In this document: positions 11,501 through 23,234 of the stretch, in pieces | Numbering within the stretch: the first letter of the stretch is position 1 | Layout of the letters: each line of letters begins with the position of its first letter | The notes under the pieces: model-generated | Told to the model about the DNA's origin: nothing | Databases searched by the model: none | The model's input: the letters and a program-made list of their open reading frames with translations, nothing else | Assembly: GCA_963921825.1 (NCBI GenBank) | Contig: OY997589.1 | Coordinates: 43,782,638-43,846,637 of the forward strand | Direction: 5' to 3' | Length of the DNA: 64,000 nucleotides | DNA from: Erodium maritimum | Lineage: Eukaryota > Streptophyta > Magnoliopsida > Geraniales > Geraniaceae | Position numbers and translations under genes: made by a program

Positions 11501-13766
11501 TGTAAGAACCGCTCCCGGTCAACGCCGGTCAAATCGACGGAAAAACAGGAAAATTTAAAAATATTGGACATACACCTAAATGGACCTAAGATTGACCCCG
11601 AAGGTCATATCGGACTTAAGTTGACCCCGATATCGACCAAAGTGAGTTCTGGGGGACTCAGGGCAACTTTTTGACCAATTTGGGATGTTGACTTTTTGCC
11701 GGAAAAGTCAACCGAGCGACGTTTTGGTCCGTTCGAGGCCCGTTTTGGATCCAAAAAGCTTAGCCGTCGTTACAGCGGTCTTAGTTGAACCGTTTCTTTG
11801 TAGCACGGGAAATTTTGTAATTTCTTGGAAAATGGACCCGTTCGGGGCCCGAGACGACCGAATTTCGCGAATCTGACAGAAAAGTATTTACAAAGATATT
11901 TTTTAAAGAGGTGGGACCCACTTGCCACTTGTCACACAAGTGGTGGTAGTTGTTATTTTGAACAAAACAAAAGGAAGACAACATAGGGGTGTTCGGCAAT
12001 TTACAAAAAAAAAAGGAGGAGGAGAGAGAAAAAAGGAGAAAAAGAAGAGAGAAGGAGGAAGGAGAAAAGGGAAAAGAAAATGAGGGTTTTTGACGATTTC
12101 CCGACGATCCGACCGACGAATCGTCTCAACGACTGCGGATTCGAACTCCCCTCATCATTCCCTACGGTGAGAACCCAATTTTTTCTCGTTTTGGTACGTT
12201 TGAAAATTAGGGTTTGAGTTTAAACGAGTCAAATATGGTTGGGTTTTGCTTAGAATTGGTTTAAAGATGAATGGTTGAGGTTTGGGGTTCGTTAGGAACG
12301 TTTTGGGGCGAAAAGGAAATTTTCCCATTGTGGCCGTGTGGGGCCCACTTCGGGTTTTTCGTGTTCGGGTGGTTTTGGATCCCCGAATCGATAATTCGCA
12401 CCCGGAACAAATTATGGGATTAAATTGTGGAAATTGGAAATTTCGGGTTTAGAAACTTTAAACGCGAATTAAATCGCTCGGAGGTCGAAAATTGATTCTG
12501 TTGATTGCGTTGGAACACTTGAATTATTTTAGGATCGAAGAAATGAAAACGGGAATTTTCGGAGCCCCGAAAGGGCGTTTTCCGATCCCGGGCAGATTCG
12601 CCGAGCCGGGCGAATCGGGCTTTTCCGGGCCCTTTGTTGACAATGTCGAGTAATTGGGAAGTTTGGGGTGTTGAACCCGTATGTTACTGTTTGTGTGTCG
12701 TGGGTGGTCAGGTGTGCCTTTGGGGTGTTGAACCCGTGTGTTACTGTTTGTGTGTCGTGGGTGGTCATGTGTGCCTTTGGGGTGTTGAACCCGTATGTTA
12801 CTGTTTGTGTGTCGTGGGTGGTCAGGTGTGCCTTTGGGGTGTTGAACCCGTGTGTTACTGTTTTGTGTGTCGTGGGTGGCCATGTGTGCTTGTGCGGTGT
12901 TAAACCTATATTGTCGTTATTTGTTGAACCTTTGGTGATGACTGTTATTGCATGGAGGTTGGGGCCCGCCTGACAGAAAAGAGGTGCCACGGGGTCGCGC
13001 GCGTGGGGGTTGGCTAGCCTTCCGACTAACCATCGGTAAAGTTATGCATTCTTCTGCGATGAAGGGCGGCTCCCCTTCCGACTAGCTATTGGAAAAGTAT
13101 CGATGTATATATCGCAAACAGGTCGACCGCTTGGCCCGACTGCGTGTCGAGGAAAGTTGCGTGGGGCAGGCTCAAGCCCAGCCGGTTAGCAACCGGCACT
13201 GAGTAGCTGGAGTGCGATCCTTTGTGATCTTGATTGTTGTGTGCGATCCTTTGTGATCTTGGGTGTTGCGTGGTTATTATTTGCGTTTTGGGTTGAGGTC
13301 GTAACTGATGTGTCGGGTCTACTTTACGTGTCCGGGTTTTGAGTTGGTTGGGAAAGTTTAATAGTTGTTTTGCGTAACCGTCAGTCTAAATTGTGTTTTT
13401 GGGGTAGTAGTCCCCGGGGTTTTCGGGTTCCCGACATTTCTGCTGGTATGTCGTGGTCAACCCGGTATCCGTGGCGGTGAGCGAAATGCTCACCCCTGCT
13501 ACTTTTCCTGCAGGTACTGGTCGTGAGACGGACTAGGAGAGCCCTCGAAGCTTGAAGAGCTGGGAGCGGGAGTACGGGTTTTTGGGAGTCTAGCGACGTA
13601 CATGTTGGTTTTTGTCCGCTTGTTTTGGACGCTTTTCAGTTGTAAAATATTGTTTTTGTTTAACATAAGTGGTGTTTTTAAGCGGTTTATTAAATTTTTT
13701 GAAAATTATTTTATTGTTTCACCGTTTGCGTTCCGGGTTCGGTCCTATCGAATTCGGGGCGTGACA
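11501..13766 (-). mobile_element. Solo LTR (2,266 bp) with 5-bp target duplication
   Basis: It starts TGTAAGAACC at 11501 and ends GGCGTGACA at 13766. It is flanked by the identical 5-mers TTATG (11496-11500 and 13767-13771), the mark of LTR-element integration. Nothing internal remains, so this is a solo LTR left after recombination. Read on the minus strand it begins TGTCACGCCCC, a start common among plant Gypsy LTRs, so Gypsy is likely but not proven. The same family occurs in opposite orientation at 15243-18149. Confidence 0.88.
12662..12890. repeat. 57-bp minisatellite, four copies, inside the LTR
   Basis: Copies begin at 12662, 12719, 12776 and 12833 with TTTGGGGTGTTGAACCCGT. They are nearly identical to one another, and the long parallel frames on both strands here are products of this repeat. 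The other LTR carries a larger array of the same unit at about 16065-16410. Confidence 0.92.
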
Positions 13767-13771
13767 TTATG

Positions 13772-14566
13772 TAATTTGATGAATTCTTTTTTGAATCTAT
13801 TAGATTAAAAGAGCAATGATAGTGTGTACATGTAAGCCAAAGTTTTAATTGTAAAAATGATTTCAATAATGTTTTTGATGTGAAAATTGACATCAATTTC
13901 TATACTCAAACTTTGGTTGTTTTTTTGGTTGGCTTTTGGTGTCTTTAAGTTCAAAGTATTATTGAGTTGGAAAAGACTTGAACCACTAATACCGCCTTCA
14001 AAACAAAACATAAATTGTACACTTCTAACAGTTGGATGAGAAATATCAATTCTTATACCGTTGTGCCTCCACCTAATAAGAATTAAAAGTGATATCAAAA
14101 AGGGAAAAAAGTAATACAAAAGGAAAAAATAAAAAATTATTTTTAACAATTATATTTTATCTTTTCTAGAAAAAATAATAAAATAAAAGTAATGAGCAAT
14201 AAATAATTTAGTATTTATTTAATTATAATAAATAATAATTAATTATTAATATTATTAATTATTAATTAAAACATTAGTGAATTATTAAAATTAATGATGA
14301 ATAGGGGTATAATGGTATTTTAACTCATATGTTAAAACTTAATTCAACTGTGAAGGACAAAATGATCATTTCATGTTTCTCTTTTAATTTTTATTAACAG
14401 AAATCAATGACTAAAATTCAAGTATCGTAAATATAATTTTTAAACATTAAATGATATAACACATGTGATCACCAATACTTTAAGACAAGTCTTTGGTCCC
14501 AAAATAAATAAGCATTGAAAAAATCTTTTAACCACAACATGGACTCCATGATAAGGGTTTAAATAA
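13772..14566. other. AT-rich DNA without a recognised gene
   Basis: Very AT-rich, with poly-A and poly-T tracts and short ATTAATTA repeats at 14220-14290. The 114-aa minus frame at 13805-14149 is low in complexity and shows no family resemblance, so I do not call it a gene. Confidence 0.5.
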
Positions 14567-14969
14567 GGTAAATTACACATAATCTCTTTTAGTATTGGTT
14601 TATTTTTAGATACCCCATTAATTATTATTTTTATTTTTACATTTAACCTCCTTAACATTTTTTTCTTTTCAGTTTAGTCCAATAGACATCCAAAAACAAA
14701 CAGAAAAAGGTATGTGCAAGGCATATGACTTTACATTTTTCAAAAATGTCCAAAGTGCCCTTATATCTTTTAAAACTCTTACGTCCATGTCCACACTTCA
14801 TCTCGCCTCCATCCAATCACCTCACCATACCTCGCCTCGCCGCCACACGTCCACCTCACGCAGCCACATAATCTCCTCTCTCTACACCTCTTCCCTAGGT
14901 TGCTTCTTTTTTTTGTTTTTGATTTCATTTTTGATCCACCTCCAACACCACGATCAAGAGAAACGAGGA

Positions 14970-15140
14970 GGGAGCAGTTGTTGAGGCTCGCTGCGATTGT
15001 TCTGGTTAACATGTTCTGGAGGTAAAGCTCGATGAAGGTGTTTTGGGGGTTTTGGCAGAGTCCCGTCGGAATCGGGTCGGAGAATCTGTTGGAGCTGAGG
15101 TCGAGTGTGGCTAAATTGGGGATTTTTTTTACAGCGAATC
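14970..15140 (-). pseudogene. BRI1-like leucine-rich repeat fragment
   Basis: The minus strand encodes about 55 residues of LRR: NLATLDLSSNRFSDPIPTG, then LCQNPQNTFIELYLQN and SLNNCSLLVSLD. The consensus LxxLDLSSNxFSxxIP and the LCxNxxN...LYLQN insertion match the extracellular LRRs of the brassinosteroid receptor BRI1 and its close relatives. No kinase, signal peptide or flanking LRRs are present. It is a fragment, probably carried by a transposon. The DNA around it, rich in CACC and CGCC at about 14800-15240, may be captured as well. Confidence 0.75.
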
Positions 15141-15242
15141 CGGCAAAGCACAAAGATCGGCTCCACGCCTCGCCTCCACCACACCACACCCTTTACGCCT
15201 CCGCGTGCGGTGTTCCTGCGAGCCCCAACGGCGAGCCCTCCG

Positions 15243-18149
15243 TGTCACGCCCCAAATTCAGTAGAACCGAACCCGGAACGCAAACTTTTAAAACAATAAA
15301 ACACTTTCACACATTTTAAATAAATCATTTTAAAACCACCATTTACTTAAACCAAATAATTATTTACAAATCAAAAGTACGTCCCAACAAGCGGACAAAA
15401 TACAAGTGTACGTCGCTAGACTCAAAAGTAAACCCGGACTCCCGCTCCTAGCTCTTCAAGCTTCGGAAGCTCGCCTAGTCCATCCTGCGACCTGTACCTG
15501 TAGGAAAAGCAGCTAGGGGTGAGCGTTCGCTCACCACCACGGATAACAGACTGACTACGGCATACTTAGCAGACAATGCCGGTAACACCAACAACAACCC
15601 GACTGACACACACAAACTGTTACTTTCCTCAACCGACTCAACACTCGGACCCATAATGTAGACCCGACACAACGATTGACGACTTCCTCCAAAGACACGA
15701 CAGACAACCACGCAACACCCAAGATCACTAAGGATCGCACACCAAACAAGATCACAAAGGATCGCACTCCAACTGCTCAGTAACCCCCACGCCCTTTACT
15801 GATCCCTGTCAGGCCAAGCAGTCGACCTGTCGTACTTTTCCCGACACAAAGTCGGATCAGGCTATCGACCTGTCACCCCAATCCACGCACGCGCGGCCAG
15901 GACCCCTTTCCTCACGGGCGGGCCCCCTACCCCGTCTGAACATGCAGACGCGTGCGATCACAGGACCCCCGTTATTATGAAGCGGGCCCCCAACCTCAGG
16001 TAACCACAATCACAATCACAAACAAAGTTCAACAAACAGCAACAACACCGGTTTGACACTCCACAGGCACTCATGGCCACCCAAGACACCAACGGTAAAA
16101 CACGGGTTCAACAACCCCACGGGCACTCAAGGCCACCCAAAACACCAACGGTAGAACACGGGTTCAGCAACCCTACGGGCACTCATGGCCACCCAAGACG
16201 CCAAAAGTAAAGACACGGGTTCAACAACCCCACGGGCACTCATGGCCACCCAAGACTCCAACAGTAAAGACATGGGCTCTCATGGCCACTCAAGACACAG
16301 CAGTAAAATACGAGCTCTCATGGCCACCCAAGACACAACAGTAAAATACGGGCTCTCATGGCCACCCAAGACACGAACATTAAAGTACGGGCACTCATGG
16401 CCATCCAAGACACAAATTAAACAATCAACCTCCGGGCATAACCAAATGCCTCCAGTAATTCTAATATCAATAAGTTCACTGCTCCTACCACACTACTAAG
16501 TGTCACATGCAATTCTATTGTTCGATACGCTCCCGTATCATACGACACCACCCGGTGTCGCCTGCCTTTCTAATATTCGATAAGCCTACTTAACCCACGA
16601 CACCCAAGTGTCACATGCATTTCTACTGTTAACTTTCCCTAGTCAGGGCCGAGATCCGGCTACTTTTCCCTACCTCGTATGCTTTCTCCAAAAGCGCACA
16701 AACAAGCTCCGGCGTGATCCCGATCACTCGCCTAGCTTTCCCTTTCCTCTGTCTGCGGCACGATCTAATAAGAACACAATTTTAAATACTTTTACGCTTG
16801 CAGGCATAAACTGAGATTCAATAAACTTGACGCCCAAAAGTAACCCCGACAATGTCGATCACTCCCAAACTTCCCAATTACTCGACATTGTCGATAATGG
16901 ACCCGGAAAAGCCCGATTCGCCCGACATGGCGAATCTGCCCGGGTTTTGAAAACGTCCTTCCGGGGCTCCGAAAATTCCCGTTTTCGTTTCTACGGTCTT
17001 AGAATAATTCAAGGGTTCCTATGCACTCGACGGAATCCAATTCCGACTTCCGAGTAATTTAATTATCGTTTCAAGTTTCTAAACCCGTCAATTACAACTT
17101 TTACAATTTAATCCACCCGAACATGAAACTCGAACACCCGAGCACGTGGGCCCCACCCGACCCCCTTTGGCCGTGGGTGGCTAGGGCCGGTCCACCAAGG
17201 TGGTGGCTGGTCCTAACTCCGGCCATCCACCCTACAAAACCGGCCAGCCACCATACACAGTGGCCAGAGCTCGCCCGAGCCTCCGGTCACCGGAAAACGT
17301 TCATCTCTTCGCTCCAAAACACCTCCAACAAACCCCACACCTCAAATCATCCATATTCAACCCATTTCAAACCAAACCCTAACTTTTAAACTTAACGAAA
17401 TGAAAATCGGTTAGATGCTCACCGTAGAGAATGACGGTGTGAGCTTGAATCTTCTATCGTTGAGACGATCCAATGGTTTGATCGACGGGAAACGTCACAA
17501 AACCCTAGCAAGCCTTCTCTTTTTCTCTCCTCTCCTTCTCTCTTCTTTCTCTTTCTAAAACCTATTTTTTTTCCTTTTGTTTTGAATTGGCCGAACACAC
17601 CTCTGCTCATTTCCCTTTATTTGTTCAAAACTAACACAAACTTTACTAATTTACAAAACTAACACTAAAGTCTCATCACTTGTTTTGTTCAATAAACCTA
17701 ACACCACCACATTTGTGACATGTGGCAAGTGGGTCCCACACCTTTTTGAAAAATATCTCCTAGATATTTTCCAATCAGATTCGCGAAATTCGGCTGTTTC
17801 GGGCCCCGAACGGGCACTTTTTCCAAGAAATTACGAAACTTCACGGGCTACAAGGAAACGGCTCAATTAAGACCGCTGCGATGACGGCTAAGCTTTTTGG
17901 ATCCAAAACGGTCCTCGAATGGACCAAAACGTCGCTCGGTTGACTTTTCCAGCGAAAAGTCAACATTTCTCAAATTGGTCATAAAGTTGCCCTGAGTCCC
18001 CCGGAACTCACTTTGGTCGATATCGGGGTCAACTTAAGTCCGGTATGACCCTCGGGGTCAAATTTAGGTTCATTTAAGTGTGTCTAAAATTTTTAAATTT
18101 TCTTGTTTTTCGCAGATTTGACTGGCGTTGACCGGGAGTGGTTATTACA
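15243..18149 (+). mobile_element. Solo LTR (2,907 bp), same family as 11501-13766, inverted
   Basis: It starts TGTCACGCCCC at 15243 and ends GTGGTTATTACA at 18149. The flanks are CTCCG (15238-15242) and CTCTG (18150-18154), a 5-bp target duplication with one difference. Sequence matches the reverse complement of 11501-13766 throughout. Much of the size difference comes from the larger minisatellite at 16065-16410. No internal region remains. It sits about 100 bp from the BRI1-like fragment. Confidence 0.85.
16065..16410. repeat. Expanded minisatellite in the second LTR
   Basis: Variant units containing ACTCATGGCCACCCAAGACA and acgggttcaacaacccc repeat at least six times. This is the inverse of the 57-bp unit at 12662-12890. 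Several units are shortened, so the spacing is irregular. Confidence 0.85.
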
Positions 18150-18626
18150 CTCTGACTCCCTTGTTCCTCCTCGCCACTACAGTTCCAGTCTCAGATTTGA
18201 TTCTGTTTTTTTTTTCATTTTCTTTTTATGATTTTCATCTGATACAAAAAGGGACAAAAAAACAAAAAGGCCAAAAAGATACGAACATGAATTGTTCATG
18301 GATGTTCATTGATGTTCATCTACCTTTCATATTTGATGATTTTGGTTGGGTAATCATACGAACCCACATATGTTCATTCTCCTTGTTTTCTTATTTGATG
18401 ATAAAGTAAAAAGTAGTTCATTTAATTAATGAATATAAAATAATTGAATAAAAATAATTATATAAAAATTAATGTTATTAAAAATATTTATAAAAAAAAA
18501 GAAAATCTGAAAATAGAAATAAAAATATTATTATGAGTTAAATAAAAAATTGAAGAAAAAGGGTTATAAAGAAACAAAGTATTTCTGAAAATTAAAAATT
18601 AAAATAAAATAAAAATAAAAATACTA

Positions 18627-19018
18627 GGGAAAATTTCACTTTAACACCCTGTCAAATATTTAATTTTATTTTGATACCTTAGCATAATTTTTTAACACTT
18701 TCATACCCTAACCAAACTTTTAATTTCACTTTCATACCCAGTTGTTAGATTCTGTTAACTCACCATCCAAAATAGGTAAAATGTCCAAAATACCCCTAAC
18801 TATTACTCAAATTTTCAAACGCATGTCATTGATTCAGAATTTGAAAATAAGTGAAATGACAATAATACCATCCATTGTTAGGGTGTTAAAATGAAAATTA
18901 TGTCAGGGTATGAAAGTGAAATTAAAAGTTTGGTTAGAGTATGAAAGTGTTAAAAATTTATGTCAGGGTATCGAAATGAAATTAAATGTTTGACAGGGTG
19001 TTAGAGTGAAATTATCCC
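18627..19018. mobile_element. Mutator-type MITE with 9-bp target duplication
   Basis: A 392-bp inverted-repeat element from GGGAAAATTTCACT to the complementary AGTGAAATTATCCC. The flanks AAAATACTA (18618-18626) and AAAATACTA (19019-19027) are identical 9-mers. The arms contain repeated 'caccctgtca / cataccctaacc' phrases. Non-coding. Confidence 0.9.
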
Positions 19019-19558
19019 AAAATACTATTATCAATTAAAAAATATTCTGAAAAAAATGTTAAGAAAATAAAGAAAACAATTTAAAATTTTAATAAATAAT
19101 TTTTTTGAATGGCATACTTTGAAAATTTGAAAGTTAGACAAGGGTAACATTGACATTTTAAGTTTGTAGGAGTTAATGGAAATGTTTTGAAAAATTGATG
19201 GTTTATGAGGGGTATTTTGAATATTTGATGTCTATTGGATGAAAAGTTAACGGCGTTATACTAAAGTGAAAAAAAATAAAATTAAAAGAGTTAAATATAA
19301 AAAAGTAGTGAAGAAGGTGATGTGAAAATAAGACAGATTAAAAAAAGTATGAGCCTATTGAGAGAAGTTCGCTACAATGAATCGAAAACTATCCCACAAA
19401 ATCATTATCCTTATAAAATGGGTAAAAATATAGATTATTTAAAAAGACTCACGGAAATGAGAAAGGCCATAAAAAGCGTGATCCATCCAATTCCAGATTG
19501 TGGATATCTATCCCTCTTCTCCTACGACTTCAATTTGCCCACATCACCTTCCGGCGAC

Positions 19559-21962
19559 ATGGCAGCCATTTCCGCCGTCGCCGTCGCCGTCAGCCACTCT
19601 TTCTCCTCCCTCAAAACCTTCTGCTCTAGAAACGACTCCTTTTCCATCAGAATCCCATCAACCACCGCGCGCATTTCACTCCAATTCTCGTCTTCTCCAT
19701 TAGCAGCTCCGTCTCGCCAGTGGCGCGGCCGGAGGATCACTGCCGCCGTCGAACAGGAGGAGGAGGCTGGTGTGACAGCGCCAGTGGAGGTGGAGGAGGA
19801 AGGAGAAGAGGTCGCTCCTCCTCCTGCTGAGGAGGTTGTGGGAGCTTTGAAGACCAAACTTTACTTCGGAAACTTGGCTTACAGTATCGATAGCTCCCAG
19901 CTTGCTGGCATAATTCAGGAGTATGCAAATCCTGAGTTGGTTGAGGTATTATTAGATTGACTATCCTATTTCTCACAATTTCCCTCATTTCTATTTTGTT
20001 GATTGGGATGTATTTGTTTTGTTCAATTTCATGCCCAAATGCTTGTGGTTGTTGGGGTCTGCATTTGGCTTTTAAACAAGTTGCTTTTGGGTTGGCTATT
20101 CATACTGTTCTGGATGAATGCAATTATTAGAGAACCAACTCAACTAAAAGCTCAAGCGGACAAGCTCGTTTACGAGTTTGGCGATGAATAATGTAGAAAA
20201 AAGATGAGCCAATTGAGAAGAGTGATAAGAGCTGGTCCATTTTAGACAAATTTGATAAATAGAAAATAAATTAGAATTTTTCTCATATTAGAGGACCAAC
20301 TCAACTAAAAGTTCAAGCTGATAGTTGAAAGCTCAATTATAGTTATATTCTAACCGTAATCTCTTACACCCACCCACGGCCACGGATATGGGGTATTATG
20401 AGTAGAATTCTTATGTTGTTACAGGTCACACTAAATCCTTAGCTACATCAGGGGATTGTTTCTCGTCTTCCATGTTAGATCATGCTTTTTTCAGAAGCTG
20501 TGGATTTTTGCGGACACTACAATTGGCATGCTTGAACTTCGTTTCTCTTTGCACTTAGCACCTATTGAGCCTTTGATGTGCTCTTACTGGTAGTAACAGG
20601 TTGAGTTCTTTCTGAAACCACATCAAAGAGTTGAGTTTGTCACTTCACAAGCATGTCTAGCTGTTGCTCAAGTTCTAGCTTCCTTCTCTGTTATGAAATA
20701 CAGATTATTTGTATGAATGTCCACGCCATAAAATGAACAAGTTTAAAACAGAGCAGCAGAAGATATAAATCAGTGTGGGAGAAGTCATTCTTTTTCTTTT
20801 CGCAATCCTTTGATTGAACTCACTGTTTATTGATGTATGGGAATGTTGATAGGTTCTTTATGATAGAGAAACTGGAAAAAGCAGAGGGTTTGCATTTGTG
20901 ACAATGAGCAGTATTGAGGGCTGCAATGCAGTTATTGAGAATCTCGATGGACGTGTAAGAATCATCTCTCTGTTTCATATTCCATGTAATAGAAATGATC
21001 ATGCATATAGTAAAGTTTAATTTCCATTACGTGTTAAATATTGAGTTTCCAGTAAAAGAAATGTTGGGATTTCAGGAATATATGGGCCGGCAGCTACGAG
21101 TGAACCTTGCTGACAAACCAAGAAGTAGAGAAGAAGCTCCATATCCAGAAACGGAACACAAGCTTTTTATTGGTAATTTGTCGTGGTCAGTTACTACCGA
21201 AAGCTTGATGCAAGCTTTTAAAGAATACGGAGACGTGGTTGGAGCCAGGGTTCTATACGATGGCGAGACAGGAAGGTCACGTGGATTCGGCTTCGTGTCC
21301 TTTGCAACACGATTAGAGATGGAAGCCGCCCTTGAAGCTCTCGATGGAGTGGTATTACTCTCCTCCCCTACATTATTAATAGGGATAATTGCAAAAAAAA
21401 GTATAAAGAAGTATTCATTTTTTGCAAATCGTAGCCTGTCTTTTTTATAACTGCAAAAAAGTGCTTTGAACTTGCCTTTTTGTTGCATAGAACTTGTTTC
21501 AAAATGACGATTTTACCCCGTAAAAAAACTAGTAAACACTAAAAAAAATCCCGAATTTTTACCTCCCTTAATTTCCTTCCTTTTTGTACGTTGAGGAAGA
21601 AAATTAAGAGAGATGAAAGTTCTGGATTTTTTGTTTGTTCTTTACTTGTTATTTTCTAAAGGGTAAAATCTTCTGTTTGAAATAAATTTATACAACAAAA
21701 ATGCACATTGAAGACATTTTATTTGAAATATTAAAAAAGAGGGCTAGGATTTTTTAAAACTAAATACCTTAGGGGTTTTTCTTTTCTTCAACTATACAAA
21801 TTTAGTCTTGAACGTAAGAGACGTCAATTTAGTTCCCCAACTTGTAAAAATGGGTGGAGGAATTGGCCATTTGCGCTAAGAGGACATTGTTGTTTGATAT
21901 TATTGTAGGAGTTAGAAGGACGAGCCATACGAGTTAGCGAAGCTACAGGAGGAAGACGATAA
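19559..21962 (+). CDS. Chloroplast RNA-binding protein (cpRNP) with two RRMs
   Basis: Coding exons are 19559-19945, 20853-20954, 21076-21351 and 21909-21962. All junctions are phase 0 with GT-AG sites, giving 272 aa. The first ~65 residues are rich in Ser, Ala and Arg with few acids, as in a plastid transit peptide. An acidic linker follows (VEQEEEAG... VEEEGEEV), then RRM1 (RNP2 [12 protein letters not shown]1 [10 protein letters not shown]) and RRM2 (RNP2 [12 protein letters not shown]1 [10 protein letters not shown]). This is the plan of nuclear-encoded chloroplast ribonucleoproteins, which bind and stabilise plastid mRNAs and affect editing. The wording of RRM2 and the tail ([14 protein letters not shown]) is closest, from memory, to Arabidopsis At1g60000. 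ATG 19559 is chosen because the transit peptide starts there; the open frame upstream is AT-rich filler. Intron 1 carries a TRIM. Confidence 0.9.
20125..20355 (-). mobile_element. TRIM-like mini-retrotransposon in intron 1 of the cpRNP gene
   Basis: It has ends of about 70 bp as direct repeats (attagagaaccaactcaact and attagaggaccaactcaact) and internal phrases (gatgagccaattgagaagag) shared with the element at 45663-45993. The flanks GCAAT and GTAAT are 5-mers with one difference. There is no coding capacity; it is a fossil of a terminal-repeat retrotransposon in miniature. Confidence 0.7.
21377..21908. other. Intron 3 of the cpRNP gene with a MITE-like edge
   Basis: The intron contains GGGATAATTGCAAAAAAAAG at 21377, an opening like those of the 50759 and 58227 MITEs. 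No matching right end or 9-bp duplication is visible, so at most this is a truncated copy. Confidence 0.35.
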
Positions 21963-22699
21963 AGAGAATCTAAAATAGCAATTTGTGAGAAAGATGAACT
22001 TAACATCACCGGAGTATTGTCCTATTTGTTCTTTGTTGTGTTTATATAAGTCATCTTCACATTCGGATAGTCTATTCTATGTATGGTGTAAGTAGAGGCT
22101 GCATCGTCAATTTGGATGAAACTCACTTTTAATATTACTATTCCTCGGAAAACTAATCCTTCTCTTCTTCCATGCTCGTTTATTCCTTTATATTCAAATC
22201 AAGGGGAAGTTATAGTTTGTAATAGGAAGTTATATAAAAACTGACCTGTGGAAATCAATACGTACTCGTGAAAGGGAAAATCGCAAAGTCCCTCATTTGG
22301 TTGTACTCAATACGGATGATCACATTTCTGATAAAAAAGAATACGGACTGTGATCGGAAAAACGGTCGGTATCATAATGTTCCTTCTCGGTCTAGTAGCA
22401 ACGTCAATGTACCGACTGTCGATTATAACTGGTGAAACGGGTAGTGCCATCCCACGTCACAAGCCTAAGGCCAATCACGTCGCAAGCTTAGTTTAATGCA
22501 ACATGCACGAGCAACCCGGTCATTGAGTTGTAGTCCTGCTGATTTTCATTCCTTCGGCTGATGTCTTTTTGTTACACTACATATTAATTTATGTGGTAGT
22601 CGGGTGATGTCGTTCGAGGTCTTGGTCTCAGTGTTGATGTGCTTCTTGAGTTTGTTTAAGTGGATACCCTGTTTTACCTTCCTTAATCTAGGATGGTAG

Positions 22700-22966
22700 T
22701 CATGGATCAAGACCTACAAGAGGAATGGTCTTACGGTTACGGCTTCTGGAGTAGGTCCCACCACCCTCAACCTTCTTGTTCCAACAGATGCTCACCCCCT
22801 TTCGTCGCTCACGCGTGTTACCCTTAGGCATGTCGTTTCAGTTGTCAATGGAGAACATTCAGGTCCTAAGGGAAGCAAGTTAGACGAGTGGGCAGACCAG
22901 GTGGCGGACGCCGCTTATGTCATGGACTTGTTCGAGGGTCTTGATCGTGCTCTCGTTCCTCCTTAA
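22700..22966 (+). other. Unrecognised 88-codon open frame, no start codon
   Basis: An open stretch ending at TAA 22964-22966, without ATG at its beginning, reads ...TTLNLLVPTDAHPLSSLTR... and ends MDLFEGLDRALVPP. It is GC-richer than the surroundings and has a protein-like composition. I do not recognise it. It could be a captured gene fragment or part of a degraded element. The rest of 22000-23230 shows no other feature I can support. Confidence 0.3.
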
Positions 22967-23234
22967 TCGATCTCCGTCGCCGCTCTAAATCAACTTTGGT
23001 GGTGTCCTCCATTCACCAAATGTCATTTTAGGGTTTTTCTTATCTTTGAATGATGAACGCCCGAAGGAGAGTATTAGTCACATCACGGCTAGGTTTGCGG
23101 AAAGCTTAGGGGTTTGACTGAGAAAGGGTTCAAGAAAATTGAGGTGGTGTTGGGTCCTCATTATGGTAGTGGGGTTACTAGTCCCATTAGGGTTACTTAG
23201 GTGTGACTTTCTTGTGTTGATGCTTTTGCTTTTT

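Larger units (their letters stand above)
14567..19330. mobile_element. Possible gene-carrying MULE, interrupted by a solo LTR and a MITE
   Basis: The left edge (GGTAAATTACACATAATCTC at 14567) and the region at 19140-19330 are roughly inverse to each other. Shared blocks include TCCAATAGACATC and TTTAACTCNTTTAA-like tracts. Both also resemble the end at 56840-57016, which closes in AAATTTCCC. A BRI1-like fragment lies inside. The solo LTR (15243-18149) and a MITE (18627-19018) were inserted later. The right terminus and a 9-bp duplication cannot be fixed, so the Pack-MULE reading is an inference. Confidence 0.4.

Noticed and set aside
12524-12990. Several long overlapping frames on both strands
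   Set aside because: They are translations of the 57-bp minisatellite in the solo LTR; period and repeats explain the open frames.
13805-14149. 114-aa minus-strand frame
   Set aside because: Low-complexity and hydrophobic from AT-rich codons; no similarity recognised.
16185-16499. 104-aa plus-strand frame
   Set aside because: Minisatellite translation in the second LTR.
19322-19558. Upstream extension of the first cpRNP frame
   Set aside because: AT-rich, non-transit-like sequence; the ATG at 19559 starts a normal plastid transit peptide.
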